Origin: JAHDFB01 sp965658745
GTDB taxonomy: Bacteria; Bacteroidota; Bacteroidia; Chitinophagales; Saprospiraceae
Assembly: GCA_965658745.1 (NCBI GenBank)
Contig: CBFHTK010000003.1
Coordinates: forward strand, 124,001-188,000
Direction of reading: 5' to 3'
DNA length: 64,000 bases
Within the stretch, counting starts at the first letter, position 1. The number at the start of each line of letters is the position of its first letter. Under the pieces are notes generated by a model that was not told the DNA's origin, did not search any database, and saw only the letters and a program-made list of their open reading frames with translations. The position numbers and the translations under genes are program-made. Shown here piece by piece: positions 17,775-26,975 of this stretch.

Positions 17775-20700
17775 ATGAGAATTAAAAATTTACTCATGAG
17801 TCTATGCATGTGCATAGGACTCATCCAGTACCTTTATGCCCAAGAATTTCCTTCTACCTATGAAATGTACGACATCTATATTTCATCTGATCTATATAGG
17901 ATCAGTCGAGATTATGTCCATCATGACAAGGTTGTTTTTAGGGCTCCATATTATAACAAAATAGCCGAAATCCCATGCAATGAGGGATATGGCGAAGTTG
18001 CTGAAACTTATACATCTTCCAAACAATTGTATGTCGTATTTGATGGTCAAGAATATCCGCTAGAGCCAAATGGTCACGTGACAATAGAAGCTGACGCTGG
18101 ATTTTACAATGTCGATTTCAAGTACGAGTTTATTTCAGCAGAGTGCGAAACATCACTGCAAACATCACATTCAATTCAAGTGAAACAACATCCTGAAGGT
18201 TTCACTTACCTGCAACCTGATGATGTATGGGAGATTGAATTGCCTGAGTTGTATGAACCTCCAGTTGTCAATCCTTATCCTGCAAATAGTTCATGGGCGA
18301 AATATAATGAGCCATCTCAGGGAAAAGCCATTGCTACAATTAAACTAGGAGATGGTAACTCTGAGTTGACTAGACCGCTCATTTTTGTTGATGGTGTAGA
18401 TTTTGCAGAAACTGTGGTTATTGACCCGAATATCGGAAAGCCTGTACGGTATGGAAGTACAGGTTGGGAGAATGTAAGTCAAGGGCTATTATCTGGTGTA
18501 GTTGAAAATTTTGAGGATGAGCTTTTCAAGGATTATCCAAAAGCACTTACTGCATTAAGAAATGATCAAACACAATATGGAGAAGCTAACTATGATATAA
18601 TTCTTGTAGAATTTCTAGACGGCGCTGATTATATTCAGAAGTGCGCCAAGCTGCTGCAAGAAGTAATCAAGAAAGTAAATGAAGAGAAAGTGTGTGGTTA
18701 TGATAATGTACTTCTAGGACTCAGCATGGGAGGTCAAGTTTCTCGATTTGCTCTATCCTACTTTGAAGCAGCAGGCATTGATCATGGATGCCGTGAGTAC
18801 GTTAGTTTTGACTCGCCACATATTAATGCCAATATTCCACTAGCTGTTCAAGCCTTTGTATATGCTGGTGCAAAATTTCAAAACAGTGAAGCCGCACAAC
18901 AGAGTTGGCATGCACTCAATCGTCCTGCTGCTGCTCAGATGTTGAAGTATAATCTGATGGCTGAACTTGAGAAAGGAACGATAGAGTATAATCATACGGT
19001 CGAAAATTTCTCCTTTCTACAGTTTGACTTAGTGGTTACAGAGAGTTCTTTACCGTTTGCGGAATCATTCCCAAAGATAGCTCAACTCAGAGCGCAGTTT
19101 TACAACGAACGTAGCGAGCTATCGTTACCCAAAATGACCTACAACGTTGCGATCGCAAATGGTTCTGCTTTTGGGCAGTCGCAACCCGGAGATATATGCC
19201 TAGCTGCAGTACATAATGAAGCAGATCAGTCATTGGTATTACCACCTGTGCCACTAATCTCCTTGAGCCTGGCAGAAGCCATCAGTGCATACCTAACAGA
19301 TAAATATGAAGATGATCTTCTTCGAGTAGAATTAAATGCCGCGGGATCAGTAGCAGAGAATATTTTTGTTTTTAACTACATCAATCAAGACGATTACAGT
19401 TTTAACAAAATTCATATTTCCAATAGTCCGCAATTGGAGGAACTCGATTTAGCGCCAGGATGTATGAGAAACGATATTAAGGGGATAAAGGAAGAGTTGG
19501 AATTACTTGTTGTGGACAATCCTGTTGACAACCCTTTGGGTGGAGGTTGGTTTTCAGAAATATTCGTTGATTTTGATCTCTCGTTGTCTTGCGGATTGGA
19601 GAACACCACTTTCATGAACACGGCTTCGACTCTAGGGATAAAGACTGATGATTATTTGATGGATCTTAATGATGCATTGAAGGAAGATCTAATACGATCC
19701 CCCTTCGACGCAATTTTCTATCCTGCTCTAGATCAAGATAACGAACCTCACGTAGAGGTCAACGATGACAATCGCAGCTTTCTACTACAGAAAGTAAACG
19801 AGAACATCATGAGATTTCCTTCAGATTTGTCATTGCCGACCGATGAGCACGGAAGCAAGTACAACTTTGCGCATCAATTTCATAGATTGAATAGTATTAC
19901 CCTTAATAAAAATGGTGTATTAGCTATTAACGATATAGGTTTTACAGGATTCATAGACGTTGATCCGCAGAGTCACGCTAATTCTGAATTTCACGATGTC
20001 GTATCAAGTTCTTCAACATGCAGTGAAACCACAGTGACCATTAATAATGGAGGAAGAGTATCCTTGGGAGCTGCAACAAATCATTTCAGATCAGGTAATC
20101 TATTGTTATCTGCCGGGTCTGATATGGTTGTAAATAATGGAGGACAATTGTTTGTGGAGAATAAATCTCAACTTCGCATTGCTGAAAATTCACAATTGTT
20201 ACTAAATCCGGGATCTAACTTTAGAATAAATGGTGAAGAATCCGAATTAAAGCTTGATGGTAAGCTAGTAACCACAGGAGACGTTACGATTCAAGTCAAT
20301 GGAAAAATAATCATTGAAGAAAATGGAATTCTGGAACTAGGCTCAAATCTTCAGACTGAGATGTCTGAGGAATCAAGGATAGAATTGAAAGGATTATTGC
20401 ATACAACCGGAGACGTGACCATCGATATGGGGGGAACATTTGTAATCCATCCGTCAGCCATGTTCGAGCTCGGAGGAAAACTAACCATCAATGGGCAAGA
20501 TATTTCATCTGACTTACTATCAATTGCAGGACATCACGTCATCGACCAATCACTGGACATTAACAATGGGACGATAACAATGGTAGCGGATGCTCAGATT
20601 GAAGTGGTATCATCACCTTCCGGCTCGCAAAATACAGTGAATTTACAGTCCGTAATATTGGAGCAAGAAGGGATGCATAGTGCTTTTGGATCAAGGTTTA

Positions 20701-22082
20701 AGTTCAGAAATCTTGAATCTATAACTATCGATGATTTCGTTGCCAAAGATATGCCCAATAGCATAGTTGTCGACATGCAGCAAGTTAGCAGTATAGAATT
20801 ATCAAACTTAAATTTCACTAATTGCTACAAACCAATACAAGCAAAAAATATCCATCAACTAACTTTGGAAGAATCACAGTTCACTTCTATTCCTGTAAGT
20901 TCGACTGGTGGAAATTATGAAGGGTTTAATGGAGTAGCATTATCAAATATTAATACCGTACAACTTTTAAACTGTTCATTTAACGGATTTGGCGAAAATA
21001 TAGGCAATACAGACTACCTATATGCTTTGGAGCTTATTGATTGCCCTCAAGTAGATATTGCCGATTCTGAATTCACCAATAATAAGACAGGAATTAATGT
21101 GCCGCAAGATTCTGATCAACAGAATATTACAAACCTGTTTATTACAAATTCCCTTTTCCAAAATAACTACGCTGGAATAGAAATGTATGGCTTCGCTTCC
21201 GATGCTGTCAATATTAAATCGAGTGGATACCTCAACATGGAATGTGTCAGAATGTTAGATAACTACTATGGAGTGGACGGTGAGGATATCTTATTACAAG
21301 CTGATTTCTACTTTGCTGATGAGCAGTCCACTGCCAATACTTTCAGACCAAAAAATAAAAATGAAGGTGGAGGCTCTCCTGTAACGTTTCACATCAACTA
21401 TACAACATTTTCGTATAGTGATATCTATCTACGTGGAAATATATGGTATGACTTCGATGGAGCTGAGGCTATTGTAAATGCCGACGGAACTGCAGCAAAT
21501 GTTATCAAATCTCCAGGAATTGACGGTAATACAGGACCAGTTGAATTACAGTGTGCTTCTATTGCACTAGATGATGACTGTAAAGGATGCTTCCAACAAG
21601 AAGATGACGATGATTGCACTCTTAAGATAGCTGAAGAGAACACAAACATTGCATCAATCTATCGCGATGCAAATTCAGCAGTCCGAAATAGAGATTTTGC
21701 GCTAGTAGAAGCGATCTTCGAACCTTTATCCACGATTGCTAATGATAGTTCGATTAGTGGATTGGCATCCAAATGTGATTATCAGACACATATTGCACGT
21801 GTTTTTGCCCTTCCAAGAGAAAATGATACGAATTGGGAAATTGGTGGAAGAAGTAAAGCAGAAGTTGAATACGCAGTTGTTCCCAATCCAAGTTCTGAAT
21901 CCATTATGCTCGAAGGTCTTCCTACAACCGACATCATGATCGTTTCAAGTGCTGGTCAAATTCTCATGCATTTTGAATATCAAGAAGGAAGTACTGTTGA
22001 TATATCGAATTTGCCAAGTGGACTGTATACGATTGTTTCAGCAAATACAAAATCAACTCAGCGTTTTATTGTAATGAAATAA
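17775..22082 (+). CDS. T9SS-exported alpha/beta-hydrolase with beta-helix and sorting domain
   Basis: A 1435-residue secreted protein. A signal peptide (ends near LYAQ) is followed by a beta-rich region and, at about residues 170-420, an alpha/beta-hydrolase core. The nucleophile elbow is GLSMGGQ with Ser317, and the preceding strand and helix resemble lipase/PGAP1-like enzymes. From about residue 740 there are tandem strand repeats of about 30 residues (the TTGDVTI...ELG pattern twice) and then parallel beta-helix-like segments (TNNKTGINV, FQNNYAGIEM). The C-terminal 75 residues are a type A T9SS sorting domain (VVPNPSSESIMLEGL ... LPSGLYTIVSANTKSTQRFIVMK). It probably acts on the cell surface on an ester or amide; the substrate is unknown. 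A terminator follows it. Confidence 0.85.
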   Translation: MRIKNLLMSLCMCIGLIQYLYAQEFPSTYEMYDIYISSDLYRISRDYVHHDKVVFRAPYYNKIAEIPCNEGYGEVAETYTSSKQLYVVFDGQEYPLEPNGHVTIEADAGFYNVDFKYEFISAECETSLQTSHSIQVKQHPEGFTYLQPDDVWEIELPELYEPPVVNPYPANSSWAKYNEPSQGKAIATIKLGDGNSELTRPLIFVDGVDFAETVVIDPNIGKPVRYGSTGWENVSQGLLSGVVENFEDELFKDYPKALTALRNDQTQYGEANYDIILVEFLDGADYIQKCAKLLQEVIKKVNEEKVCGYDNVLLGLSMGGQVSRFALSYFEAAGIDHGCREYVSFDSPHINANIPLAVQAFVYAGAKFQNSEAAQQSWHALNRPAAAQMLKYNLMAELEKGTIEYNHTVENFSFLQFDLVVTESSLPFAESFPKIAQLRAQFYNERSELSLPKMTYNVAIANGSAFGQSQPGDICLAAVHNEADQSLVLPPVPLISLSLAEAISAYLTDKYEDDLLRVELNAAGSVAENIFVFNYINQDDYSFNKIHISNSPQLEELDLAPGCMRNDIKGIKEELELLVVDNPVDNPLGGGWFSEIFVDFDLSLSCGLENTTFMNTASTLGIKTDDYLMDLNDALKEDLIRSPFDAIFYPALDQDNEPHVEVNDDNRSFLLQKVNENIMRFPSDLSLPTDEHGSKYNFAHQFHRLNSITLNKNGVLAINDIGFTGFIDVDPQSHANSEFHDVVSSSSTCSETTVTINNGGRVSLGAATNHFRSGNLLLSAGSDMVVNNGGQLFVENKSQLRIAENSQLLLNPGSNFRINGEESELKLDGKLVTTGDVTIQVNGKIIIEENGILELGSNLQTEMSEESRIELKGLLHTTGDVTIDMGGTFVIHPSAMFELGGKLTINGQDISSDLLSIAGHHVIDQSLDINNGTITMVADAQIEVVSSPSGSQNTVNLQSVILEQEGMHSAFGSRFKFRNLESITIDDFVAKDMPNSIVVDMQQVSSIELSNLNFTNCYKPIQAKNIHQLTLEESQFTSIPVSSTGGNYEGFNGVALSNINTVQLLNCSFNGFGENIGNTDYLYALELIDCPQVDIADSEFTNNKTGINVPQDSDQQNITNLFITNSLFQNNYAGIEMYGFASDAVNIKSSGYLNMECVRMLDNYYGVDGEDILLQADFYFADEQSTANTFRPKNKNEGGGSPVTFHINYTTFSYSDIYLRGNIWYDFDGAEAIVNADGTAANVIKSPGIDGNTGPVELQCASIALDDDCKGCFQQEDDDDCTLKIAEENTNIASIYRDANSAVRNRDFALVEAIFEPLSTIANDSSISGLASKCDYQTHIARVFALPRENDTNWEIGGRSKAEVEYAVVPNPSSESIMLEGLPTTDIMIVSSAGQILMHFEYQEGSTVDISNLPSGLYTIVSANTKSTQRFIVMK

Positions 22083-22108
22083 TAGTATGATTGAACGATA
22101 AGTTATCG

Positions 22109-22143
22109 AGAGACTGTCAACATGAGTGGCAGTCTCTTTTTGT
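22109..22143 (+). terminator. Rho-independent terminator of the hydrolase gene
   Basis: A 10-bp stem, AGAGACTGTC with GGCAGTCTCT (one T-G pair), followed by TTTTTG. It ends the lipoprotein/hydrolase transcript 27 bases after the stop codon. Confidence 0.85.
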
Positions 22144-22512
22144 TAATACACTAATCTGTTGAATGGTAATTTAGCTAAACTGATTTCATTTATCACTGAA
22201 ATAACTTGTAGCGCCTGTGGAGCTGACACACAGTGTTACTATCTTCCTACAAAGGTTTCGTCTTCTGCGACTTCGGAATGGAGAAATAAACTATAATTGC
22301 TAGATACTTACTTCGTGCAGGTTTCTGACCTTGTAATACCATTTCAACTATAGAATGTCACTAATTTTTTGCTTGATTCTTCATCATATTACGCTGAAAA
22401 GCCTCGTGAGAACTATGGCTATCACTACATTTTTCAACTCATTTGATTTTGAATAACTTCAAAAACTTGTGCCACACCTTATAGTTGAACTGGTATAAAA
22501 AAAACTTCAGCT
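22144..22512. other. Intergenic stretch, nothing coding
   Basis: About 370 bases between the terminator and repeat copy R. No gene, tRNA or strong hairpin was found, and no open frame has a recognisable product. Confidence 0.4.
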
Positions 22513-22759
22513 ATCTATTGTTGAATTCTACAATGACGACCTCGATCCTTGAGGGTTGTGATTTACGCAATGCGGAGGAAAGGTTAAACCCGCATTATGC
22601 ATTAGATAATCTATTCCGACCTAAAACGTCTGCAAAATAAGGCGCAAGCTGCATTTTGCTCACTCACCATAGTGGAGACTATGGATCCTTCGCAAAATCC
22701 CTTATTTTATGGACCTTTTAGCTCTCATTACAAAGATCTAATGTATAATGCGGGTTAAA
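22513..22759 (+). repeat. Dispersed repeat, copy R (65-bp module plus MITE-like element)
   Basis: The module at 22513-22577 matches copy L (58 of 65). It is followed by a 166-bp element (22589-22754) bounded by near-perfect inverted repeats: CCCGCATTATGCATTAGAT on the left, and on the right, read inverted, CCCGCATTATACATTAGAT. The element is flanked on both sides by TTAAA (22584-22588 and 22755-22759), as expected of a 5-bp target-site duplication. No open frame fits inside, so it would be a non-autonomous element needing a transposase elsewhere. Confidence 0.8.
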
Positions 22760-22804
22760 AGTCCATGATCTTGATTATTCGGTAAAGTTCTGTAGCTATT
22801 GAAC

Positions 22805-22842
22805 AAAAAAGCCGTCCCAGAAATGAATCTAGAACGGCTTTG
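22805..22842 (-). terminator. Rho-independent terminator of the atp operon
   Basis: Minus-strand stem AAAGCCGT with ACGGCTTT around an 18-base loop, then a T run. It lies about 20 bases past the atpG stop and closes the operon, so no atpD or atpC follows. Confidence 0.8.
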
Positions 22843-22862
22843 TATTTTTATTGCTTTTGCTT

Positions 22863-23771
22863 TTATCCTTCTAATGCAGCTGCACCACCAACGATTTCCG
22901 CAAGTTCTTTTGTAATTGCTTCTTGACGTGCTTTGTTATATGTCTTCTTAAGCTCACCAAGCATTTCTTGTGCATTCTCAGTCGCTTTATCCATTGCAGT
23001 CATACGAGCACCATGCTCACCAGCTACGGTATCCAAAATGAATTTATGTAATGATGTCTGCAAAATAGACGGCACTAAATGCTCAAGAAGTTCAACTTTT
23101 CCTGGTTCAAAAATGTAATCAGAATTTGAAGTTTCTTCCTTTTCCTTTTTTGCTACAGCTAACTCTGTGGGCTTAGCTACCGGCAAATACTGAACGGCAA
23201 TTGGTGTTTGAGTTGCAGCATTTCTGAATTTACTGTAGATCACTTGAATACTATCGTACTCACCGCTTTTAAATGCTTCCATAAGGAAATTCGCTACCTC
23301 AGCAATTTCTTCAAAATCTGGACTATTTGCAATCTCAACATAATCACGATTGAAATTACTATTCGAAAATCTTCTTTTGAAAAAATCCGCGCCTTTCTTA
23401 CCTACAAATAGAAAATCAAGATTTCCCGCAGCTTCAACTTCCGAGAATTGCTCCTCAATTAGCTTATAAGCTTCTTTGTTGATATTCGTATTGAAAGCAC
23501 CTGCAAGTCCTCTATTTGAAGTAACAACAACGATCAAGGCCTTCGTTACAGGTCTTTCAACACCATAAACAGTTCCACCGTCACCGTCAAGATTAGACAA
23601 AATGTTCTTCAACATGTGATCAAGTCTATCAGCATACGGACGCATCTGAGTAATAGCTTGCTGAGCCTTCCGTAATTTGGAAGCAGAAACCATTTTCATT
23701 GCTTTCGTAATCTGCTGGGTGTTTTTCACCGAACTGATCCTATCTCTTACTTCTTTTAATGCACCTGACAC
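22863..23771 (-). CDS. atpG: ATP synthase F1 subunit gamma
   Basis: The gamma subunit is the central rotor shaft of the F1 motor, coupling proton flow in F0 to ATP synthesis. The 302-residue length is normal. The N-terminus (KEVRDRISSVKNTQQITKAMKMVSASKLRKAQ) and the C-terminus (HGARMTAMDKATENAQEMLGELKKTYNKARQEAITKELAEIVGGAAAL) are the two conserved coiled-coil ends. It is the last gene of the minus-strand operon atpB-E-F-H-A-G and is separated from atpA by 85 bases holding a hairpin. Confidence 0.98.
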   Translation of the reverse strand: MSGALKEVRDRISSVKNTQQITKAMKMVSASKLRKAQQAITQMRPYADRLDHMLKNILSNLDGDGGTVYGVERPVTKALIVVVTSNRGLAGAFNTNINKEAYKLIEEQFSEVEAAGNLDFLFVGKKGADFFKRRFSNSNFNRDYVEIANSPDFEEIAEVANFLMEAFKSGEYDSIQVIYSKFRNAATQTPIAVQYLPVAKPTELAVAKKEKEETSNSDYIFEPGKVELLEHLVPSILQTSLHKFILDTVAGEHGARMTAMDKATENAQEMLGELKKTYNKARQEAITKELAEIVGGAAALEG

Positions 23772-23825
23772 TTAAAATAGCTTTTATGTGATAGCAGTAC
23801 TTCTAGAGTACTAGCTAAAAATAAC

Positions 23826-23849
23826 GCCTTCCACCCAAAAGCGGAAGGC
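23826..23849 (-). promoter_or_regulatory. Hairpin between atpA and atpG
   Basis: GCCTTCC pairs with GGAAGGC (7 bp, 10-base loop), and the minus strand then reads GTTATTTTT. It could be a weak terminator or an mRNA-stabilising stem that sets the gamma level relative to alpha. Confidence 0.5.
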
Positions 23850-23856
23850 ATACTTA

Positions 23857-25440
23857 TTAATTATATTGAGCTGATAATTCACCTGCCAAAGCAGTTACAG
23901 CATTCACAGCATCCTCTGTCAACTTACCAGATTGGAAATCCTTCAATGCTTCAGGATGTCTCTTCTCAAGTGTTGAAAGGAAGTTTGATTCAAATTCTTT
24001 AACCTTATTGGTTGGAACGTTTTTCAAAAGTCCTTTGGTACCCAAATAGATAATCGCAACTTGCTTCTCAACTGACACTGGAGAGTACTGAGGTTGCTTC
24101 AAAATTTCCACGTTTCTTCTACCTTTGTCAAGTACTGACTGCGTAGCTGCATCCAAATCAGAACCGAACTTCGCAAATGCCTCTAGTTCACGGAATTGTG
24201 CTTGATCCAACTTAAGTGTACCTGATACTTTCTTCATAGATTTAATCTGAGCAGATCCACCCACACGAGATACAGAGATACCCACATTAATCGCTGGACG
24301 TACACCAGCGTTAAATAGATTTGACTCCAAGAAAATCTGACCATCTGTAATAGAAATTACGTTGGTAGGAATATATGCAGAAACGTCACCCGCTTGTGTT
24401 TCAATGATTGGAAGAGCGGTCAATGATCCACCACCTTTTACGATACCAGCTTTTTTCAAAGATTCTGGAAGGTCGTTCATTGTTTGAGCAAGTCCATCAT
24501 CAGCGATGATCTTTGCAGCACGCTCAAGTAATCTTGAGTGAAGGTAGAATACATCACCAGGATATGCTTCACGCCCTGGAGGTCTTCTCAACAAAAGAGA
24601 AACCTCACGGTAAGCAACCGCTTGTTTTGACAAATCATCATAAATGATCAATGCTGGTCTACCTGTATCTCTAAAGAATTCACCAATACATGCACCTGAG
24701 AATGGAGCGTAGAACTGAAGTGGAGCAGGATCTGATGCAGAAGCCGAAACAATTGTTGTATATGCCATTGCACCATTATCTTCAAGTACTTTTGCAACCT
24801 GCGCAACAGTTGAAGCTTTCTGACCTGATGCAACATAAATACAGTGCACAGGCTCTCCTTTTTCGTAATATTCTTTTTGATTTAGAATTGTATCGATGGC
24901 AATCGCTGTTTTACCAGTCTGACGGTCACCAATAATCAACTCACGCTGACCTCTTCCGATAGGAATCATCGAATCGATCGCTTTTATACCTGTCTGAAGT
25001 GGCTCTGTTACTGGTTGACGATAGATAACACCTGGCGCTTTACGCTCGATAGGCATTTCGTAAGTCGTTCCAGTGATAGGTCCTTTACCGTCGATCGGCT
25101 GACCAAGTGGATTTACGATACGTCCAACTACACCTTCACCCACATTAATTGAGGCAATTCGGCTTGTTCTTCTTACCGTTGAACCTTCTTTGATCTCGTT
25201 ACTTGCCCCCAAAAGTACAACACCAACGTTGTCTTCCTCTAGGTTAAGAACGATGGCTTGTACTCCATTTTCAAACTCCACCAACTCACCAGCTTGTGCT
25301 TTTGTTAATCCATAAACACGAGCGATACCATCTCCTACTTCGAGTACTGTACCTACTTCTTCTAGTTCTGTTTCCGATTTGAATCCTGATAATTGTTGTT
25401 TCAGGATTGCGGATATTTCATCAGGTTTTACATTAACCAT
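23857..25440 (-). CDS. atpA: ATP synthase F1 subunit alpha
   Basis: A non-catalytic nucleotide-binding subunit of the alpha3beta3 ring. At 527 residues it has the usual length. The Walker A motif GDRQTGKTA, the LIIYDDLSKQA Walker B region, the ATP synthase alpha/beta signature (PPGREAYPGDVFYLHSRLLE) and the VGGSAQIKSMKKV segment are all intact. It lies within the operon 29 bases after atpH. The beta subunit, which should partner it, is not in this locus; a separate atpD-atpC locus is known in many Bacteroidota. Confidence 0.99.
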   Translation of the reverse strand: MVNVKPDEISAILKQQLSGFKSETELEEVGTVLEVGDGIARVYGLTKAQAGELVEFENGVQAIVLNLEEDNVGVVLLGASNEIKEGSTVRRTSRIASINVGEGVVGRIVNPLGQPIDGKGPITGTTYEMPIERKAPGVIYRQPVTEPLQTGIKAIDSMIPIGRGQRELIIGDRQTGKTAIAIDTILNQKEYYEKGEPVHCIYVASGQKASTVAQVAKVLEDNGAMAYTTIVSASASDPAPLQFYAPFSGACIGEFFRDTGRPALIIYDDLSKQAVAYREVSLLLRRPPGREAYPGDVFYLHSRLLERAAKIIADDGLAQTMNDLPESLKKAGIVKGGGSLTALPIIETQAGDVSAYIPTNVISITDGQIFLESNLFNAGVRPAINVGISVSRVGGSAQIKSMKKVSGTLKLDQAQFRELEAFAKFGSDLDAATQSVLDKGRRNVEILKQPQYSPVSVEKQVAIIYLGTKGLLKNVPTNKVKEFESNFLSTLEKRHPEALKDFQSGKLTEDAVNAVTALAGELSAQYN

Positions 25441-25469
25441 TGTCTTAAATATTTACTTGATTATGTATA

Positions 25470-26027
25470 TTAATTAGCCGGCTCATACGAACCACTAAAT
25501 TGTTTCTTAAGTTCATCTAATTTATGCGATACACTAGCATCGTAAAGTCTATCTCCTATTTCGATAACAAAACCTCCGATAATAGAAGGGTCAACCTTTG
25601 TTTCGATCTCTAGATTATTCATTGTTGCAGTACTCTCAGTCAATTTCGCTTTAATAGAAGCTAACTCAGCGTCGCTTAAGGCCTTTGATGTAGTAATAAG
25701 CACTTTTGAAATACTCATTCTCTCATTGTAAAGCTTCACGAATTCACTTGAAATTTCTGGCAGATACATTTCACGACCTTTCTTAGTCATTAATGTCAAA
25801 AACGACATTGTGATCGGAGTGATTTTTCCGTCAAAAATTTCTTTGAGTATTGTTATCTTCTTTTCAGTATTGACGATAGGACTTTTCAGAAGCAAGTAAA
25901 AATCACGCTGTTCTGTTGCTTTTTGAAACCCCTTTACATCTTCTAGTACGCCATCAAGACTCTTCTGATCAACTGCGAGTTCGATCAAAGTCTTTGCATA
26001 TCTAGCTGCTATAGTATTAACTGACAT
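25470..26027 (-). CDS. atpH: ATP synthase F1 subunit delta
   Basis: The delta subunit fixes the top of the alpha3beta3 hexamer to the b-subunit stator stalk. It is 185 residues long, with the family N-terminal domain (ARYAKTLIELAVDQKSLDGVLEDV) and the C-terminal signature (VDPSIIGGFVIEIGDRLYDASVSHKLDELKKQF). It shares one base with the upstream atpF stop, so translation is probably coupled. Confidence 0.97.
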   Translation of the reverse strand: MSVNTIAARYAKTLIELAVDQKSLDGVLEDVKGFQKATEQRDFYLLLKSPIVNTEKKITILKEIFDGKITPITMSFLTLMTKKGREMYLPEISSEFVKLYNERMSISKVLITTSKALSDAELASIKAKLTESTATMNNLEIETKVDPSIIGGFVIEIGDRLYDASVSHKLDELKKQFSGSYEPAN

Positions 26028-26539
26028 TAGTTAAGTTTAATATCGTCCACTAATTGACTTACAAAAGCTTGTTGATTTTTATCAGCAGCTAATTCTTTCT
26101 TAATCACTTTCTCTGCGATTTCAATTGCCATTGATCCAACTTGGTTCTTAACTTCTGTTAGTGCTTTTTTCTTCTGATTCTCAATTTCCAACATCGCGTT
26201 ATTCAACAAACGATCAGTTTCAGCTTTCGCCTTCTTTTTTGCCTCATCTATAATAGAAGCTTTCGTTTCATTTGCCTCCTTCAGTACATTAGCTCTATCT
26301 TCTTGGGCTTTCGCCAAAAGAGCTTTGTGCTCTGCTTCCAAATTAGTGATTTGAGACTTAGCTTCTGCAGCTTTATCCAAGGCACTTTTGATATCCATGT
26401 CACGCTTTTTCAATGCGTCCTTGATAGGACCAAAAGCAAATTTTCCGAGCATTCCCCAGAATAGTAGGAAAATGATTGTCGTCCATAGAATTAGTCCTAT
26501 GTCTGGTTTAATCGGTGAAAATTCTAATAAGTATAGCAT
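26027..26539 (-). CDS. atpF: ATP synthase F0 subunit b
   Basis: The b subunit forms the peripheral stalk. One N-terminal membrane helix (about residues 8-30, PDIGLILWTTIIFLLFWGML) is followed by a long charged coiled coil to the end (170 residues, normal length). It lies downstream of atpE after 144 bases that hold a terminator-like hairpin, and overlaps atpH by one base. Confidence 0.97.
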   Translation of the reverse strand: MLYLLEFSPIKPDIGLILWTTIIFLLFWGMLGKFAFGPIKDALKKRDMDIKSALDKAAEAKSQITNLEAEHKALLAKAQEDRANVLKEANETKASIIDEAKKKAKAETDRLLNNAMLEIENQKKKALTEVKNQVGSMAIEIAEKVIKKELAADKNQQAFVSQLVDDIKLN

Positions 26540-26630
26540 GTATTAAAAATTATATCTTTTATATAATCGGACTTGCGTCCAAAATTGATTTTACTCACAA
26601 TTTTGTGCTTGACACAATTAAGAATCAAGC

Positions 26631-26673
26631 AAATAAAACGTCGGGAGGGCAGCCAATCGCTACACATCCCGAC
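26631..26673 (-). terminator. Terminator-like hairpin between atpE and atpF
   Basis: On the minus strand GTCGGGA pairs with TCCCGAC (7 bp, 20-base loop) and is followed by GTTTTATTT. It sits just after the atpE stop. Since the operon continues, it would act as a partial terminator or a 3' stabiliser favouring the c subunit, which is needed in many copies. Confidence 0.6.
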
Positions 26674-26683
26674 ATTATACATC

Positions 26684-26896
26684 TTAGACTCCTGCTACTA
26701 GGAATGCAAGAAGGATTGCAATCAATGCCGCACCCTCGATGAATGCTGCCATCAAGATCATGTTTGATCTGATGTCACCAACCGCTTCTGGTTGTCTTGC
26801 AATTGATTCCATAGCTTTTGCACCAATCCAACCGATACCAAGACCAGCTCCGATTACTGCTAAACCCATTCCTATAGCAACTATAGATCCTACCAT
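26684..26896 (-). CDS. atpE: ATP synthase F0 subunit c
   Basis: The c subunit forms the proton-carrying rotor ring. At 70 residues it has two membrane helices joined by the RQP loop (Arg34-Gln35-Pro36) and the essential acidic residue Glu54 in FIEGAAL. The residues around Glu54 lack the Ser/Thr seen next to it in sodium-binding rings, so proton coupling is likely (inference). Three Gly-x-Gly repeats pack helix 1. Confidence 0.98.
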   Translation of the reverse strand: MVGSIVAIGMGLAVIGAGLGIGWIGAKAMESIARQPEAVGDIRSNMILMAAFIEGAALIAILLAFLVAGV

Positions 26897-26975
26897 TTTA
26901 AAATGATTTTATGTGTATAAAAAAATAAATTCAACTTCTTTAAATAATCAACCTTCGTCAATTACTTTTTATCAA

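Larger units (their letters stand above)
16125..17878. repeat. Tandem duplication of an 877-bp unit
   Basis: Unit 1 is 16125-17001 and unit 2 is 17002-17878. Each holds a leader, a complete lipoprotein gene, the spacer and the first roughly 105 bases of the large hydrolase gene. The junction at 17001/17002 joins the interior of the hydrolase gene to the leader with only about one base of shared sequence. The units are nearly identical except for a diverged block (16292-16564 against 17169-17441). Confidence 0.95.
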
